5,527 nt of DNA, taken from Thermoleophilia bacterium (GTDB lineage: Bacteria; Actinomycetota; Thermoleophilia; Miltoncostaeales; Miltoncostaeaceae). The notes beneath the pieces were generated by a model. It searched no databases. It saw nothing but the letters and a program-made list of their open reading frames with translations, and was not told the DNA's origin. Of the stretch, positions 5,509 through 5,527 are shown piece by piece (within the stretch, counting starts at the first letter, position 1; each line of letters starts with the position of its first letter). The DNA lies in assembly GCA_016463385.1 (NCBI GenBank), contig JAEMRL010000194.1, positions 1 through 5,527 on the forward strand, written 5' to 3'. Made by a program: the position numbers and the translations under genes.

Positions 5509-5527
5509 ATGCACGACCTCGTCATCC
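5509..5527 (+). CDS. Probable start of a gene, cut by the right edge
   Basis: Only six codons are visible, reading MHDLVI. A start of this kind (short polar lead, then a hydrophobic strand) is common in Rossmann-fold flavin or nicotinamide enzymes, where a glycine-rich loop would follow. That is only a guess from six residues. Support for a gene comes from its position divergent to the aldo/keto reductase with a 90-bp gap, and from the TACCCT element seven bases upstream. Confidence 0.4.

Noticed and set aside
5419..5514. N-terminal extension of the aldo/keto reductase from a GTG
   Set aside because: Arg-rich, unlike the family's N-terminus, and it would overlap the likely start of the divergent right-edge gene.

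Overview
The window is GC-rich, with third codon positions almost all G or C in the genuine genes. That composition produces long antisense shadow ORFs opposite every real gene. The small secreted calcium-binding repeat protein with a CG...D..C-E-R-V tail, the secreted FG-GAP protein, the rhodanese/metallo-beta-lactamase fusion and the candidate leaderless starts together suggest a high-GC actinomycete, possibly Thermoleophilia (Solirubrobacterales). That placement is inferred from protein style; there is no RNA gene or marker here to prove it.

Layout. Bases 1-157 (minus) are the 5' end of a peroxiredoxin gene that runs off the left edge. Bases 286-1434 (minus) encode an N-terminal rhodanese domain fused to a metallo-beta-lactamase domain of the persulfide dioxygenase (ETHE1-like) type. 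Bases 1578-1850 (plus) encode an unrecognised 90-residue protein, divergent from the fusion. Bases 1860-3563 (minus) encode a 567-residue secreted FG-GAP/VCBS-repeat beta-propeller, convergent with the small gene. Bases 3750-4433 (plus) encode a 227-residue secreted protein with fourteen nonapeptide RTX-type repeats, divergent from the propeller. Bases 4474-5418 (minus) encode a complete aldo/keto reductase, convergent with the RTX gene and separated from it by a strong hairpin. At 5509 (plus) a further gene probably starts and runs off the right edge.

How the genes may relate. The peroxiredoxin and the rhodanese/MBL protein lie in tandem on one strand, and both fit thiol, persulfide and peroxide homeostasis. 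The aldo/keto reductase is a generic NADPH-dependent carbonyl reductase. The propeller and RTX genes share a 186-bp divergent control region with an inverted repeat, and both products look exported and calcium-binding. Their shared region suggests, but does not prove, coordinated expression. Apart from this pair the window reads as ordinary chromosomal housekeeping and accessory genes. I see no mobile element, CRISPR array, tRNA, rRNA or defence system, and no gene-free stretch longer than 300 bases.
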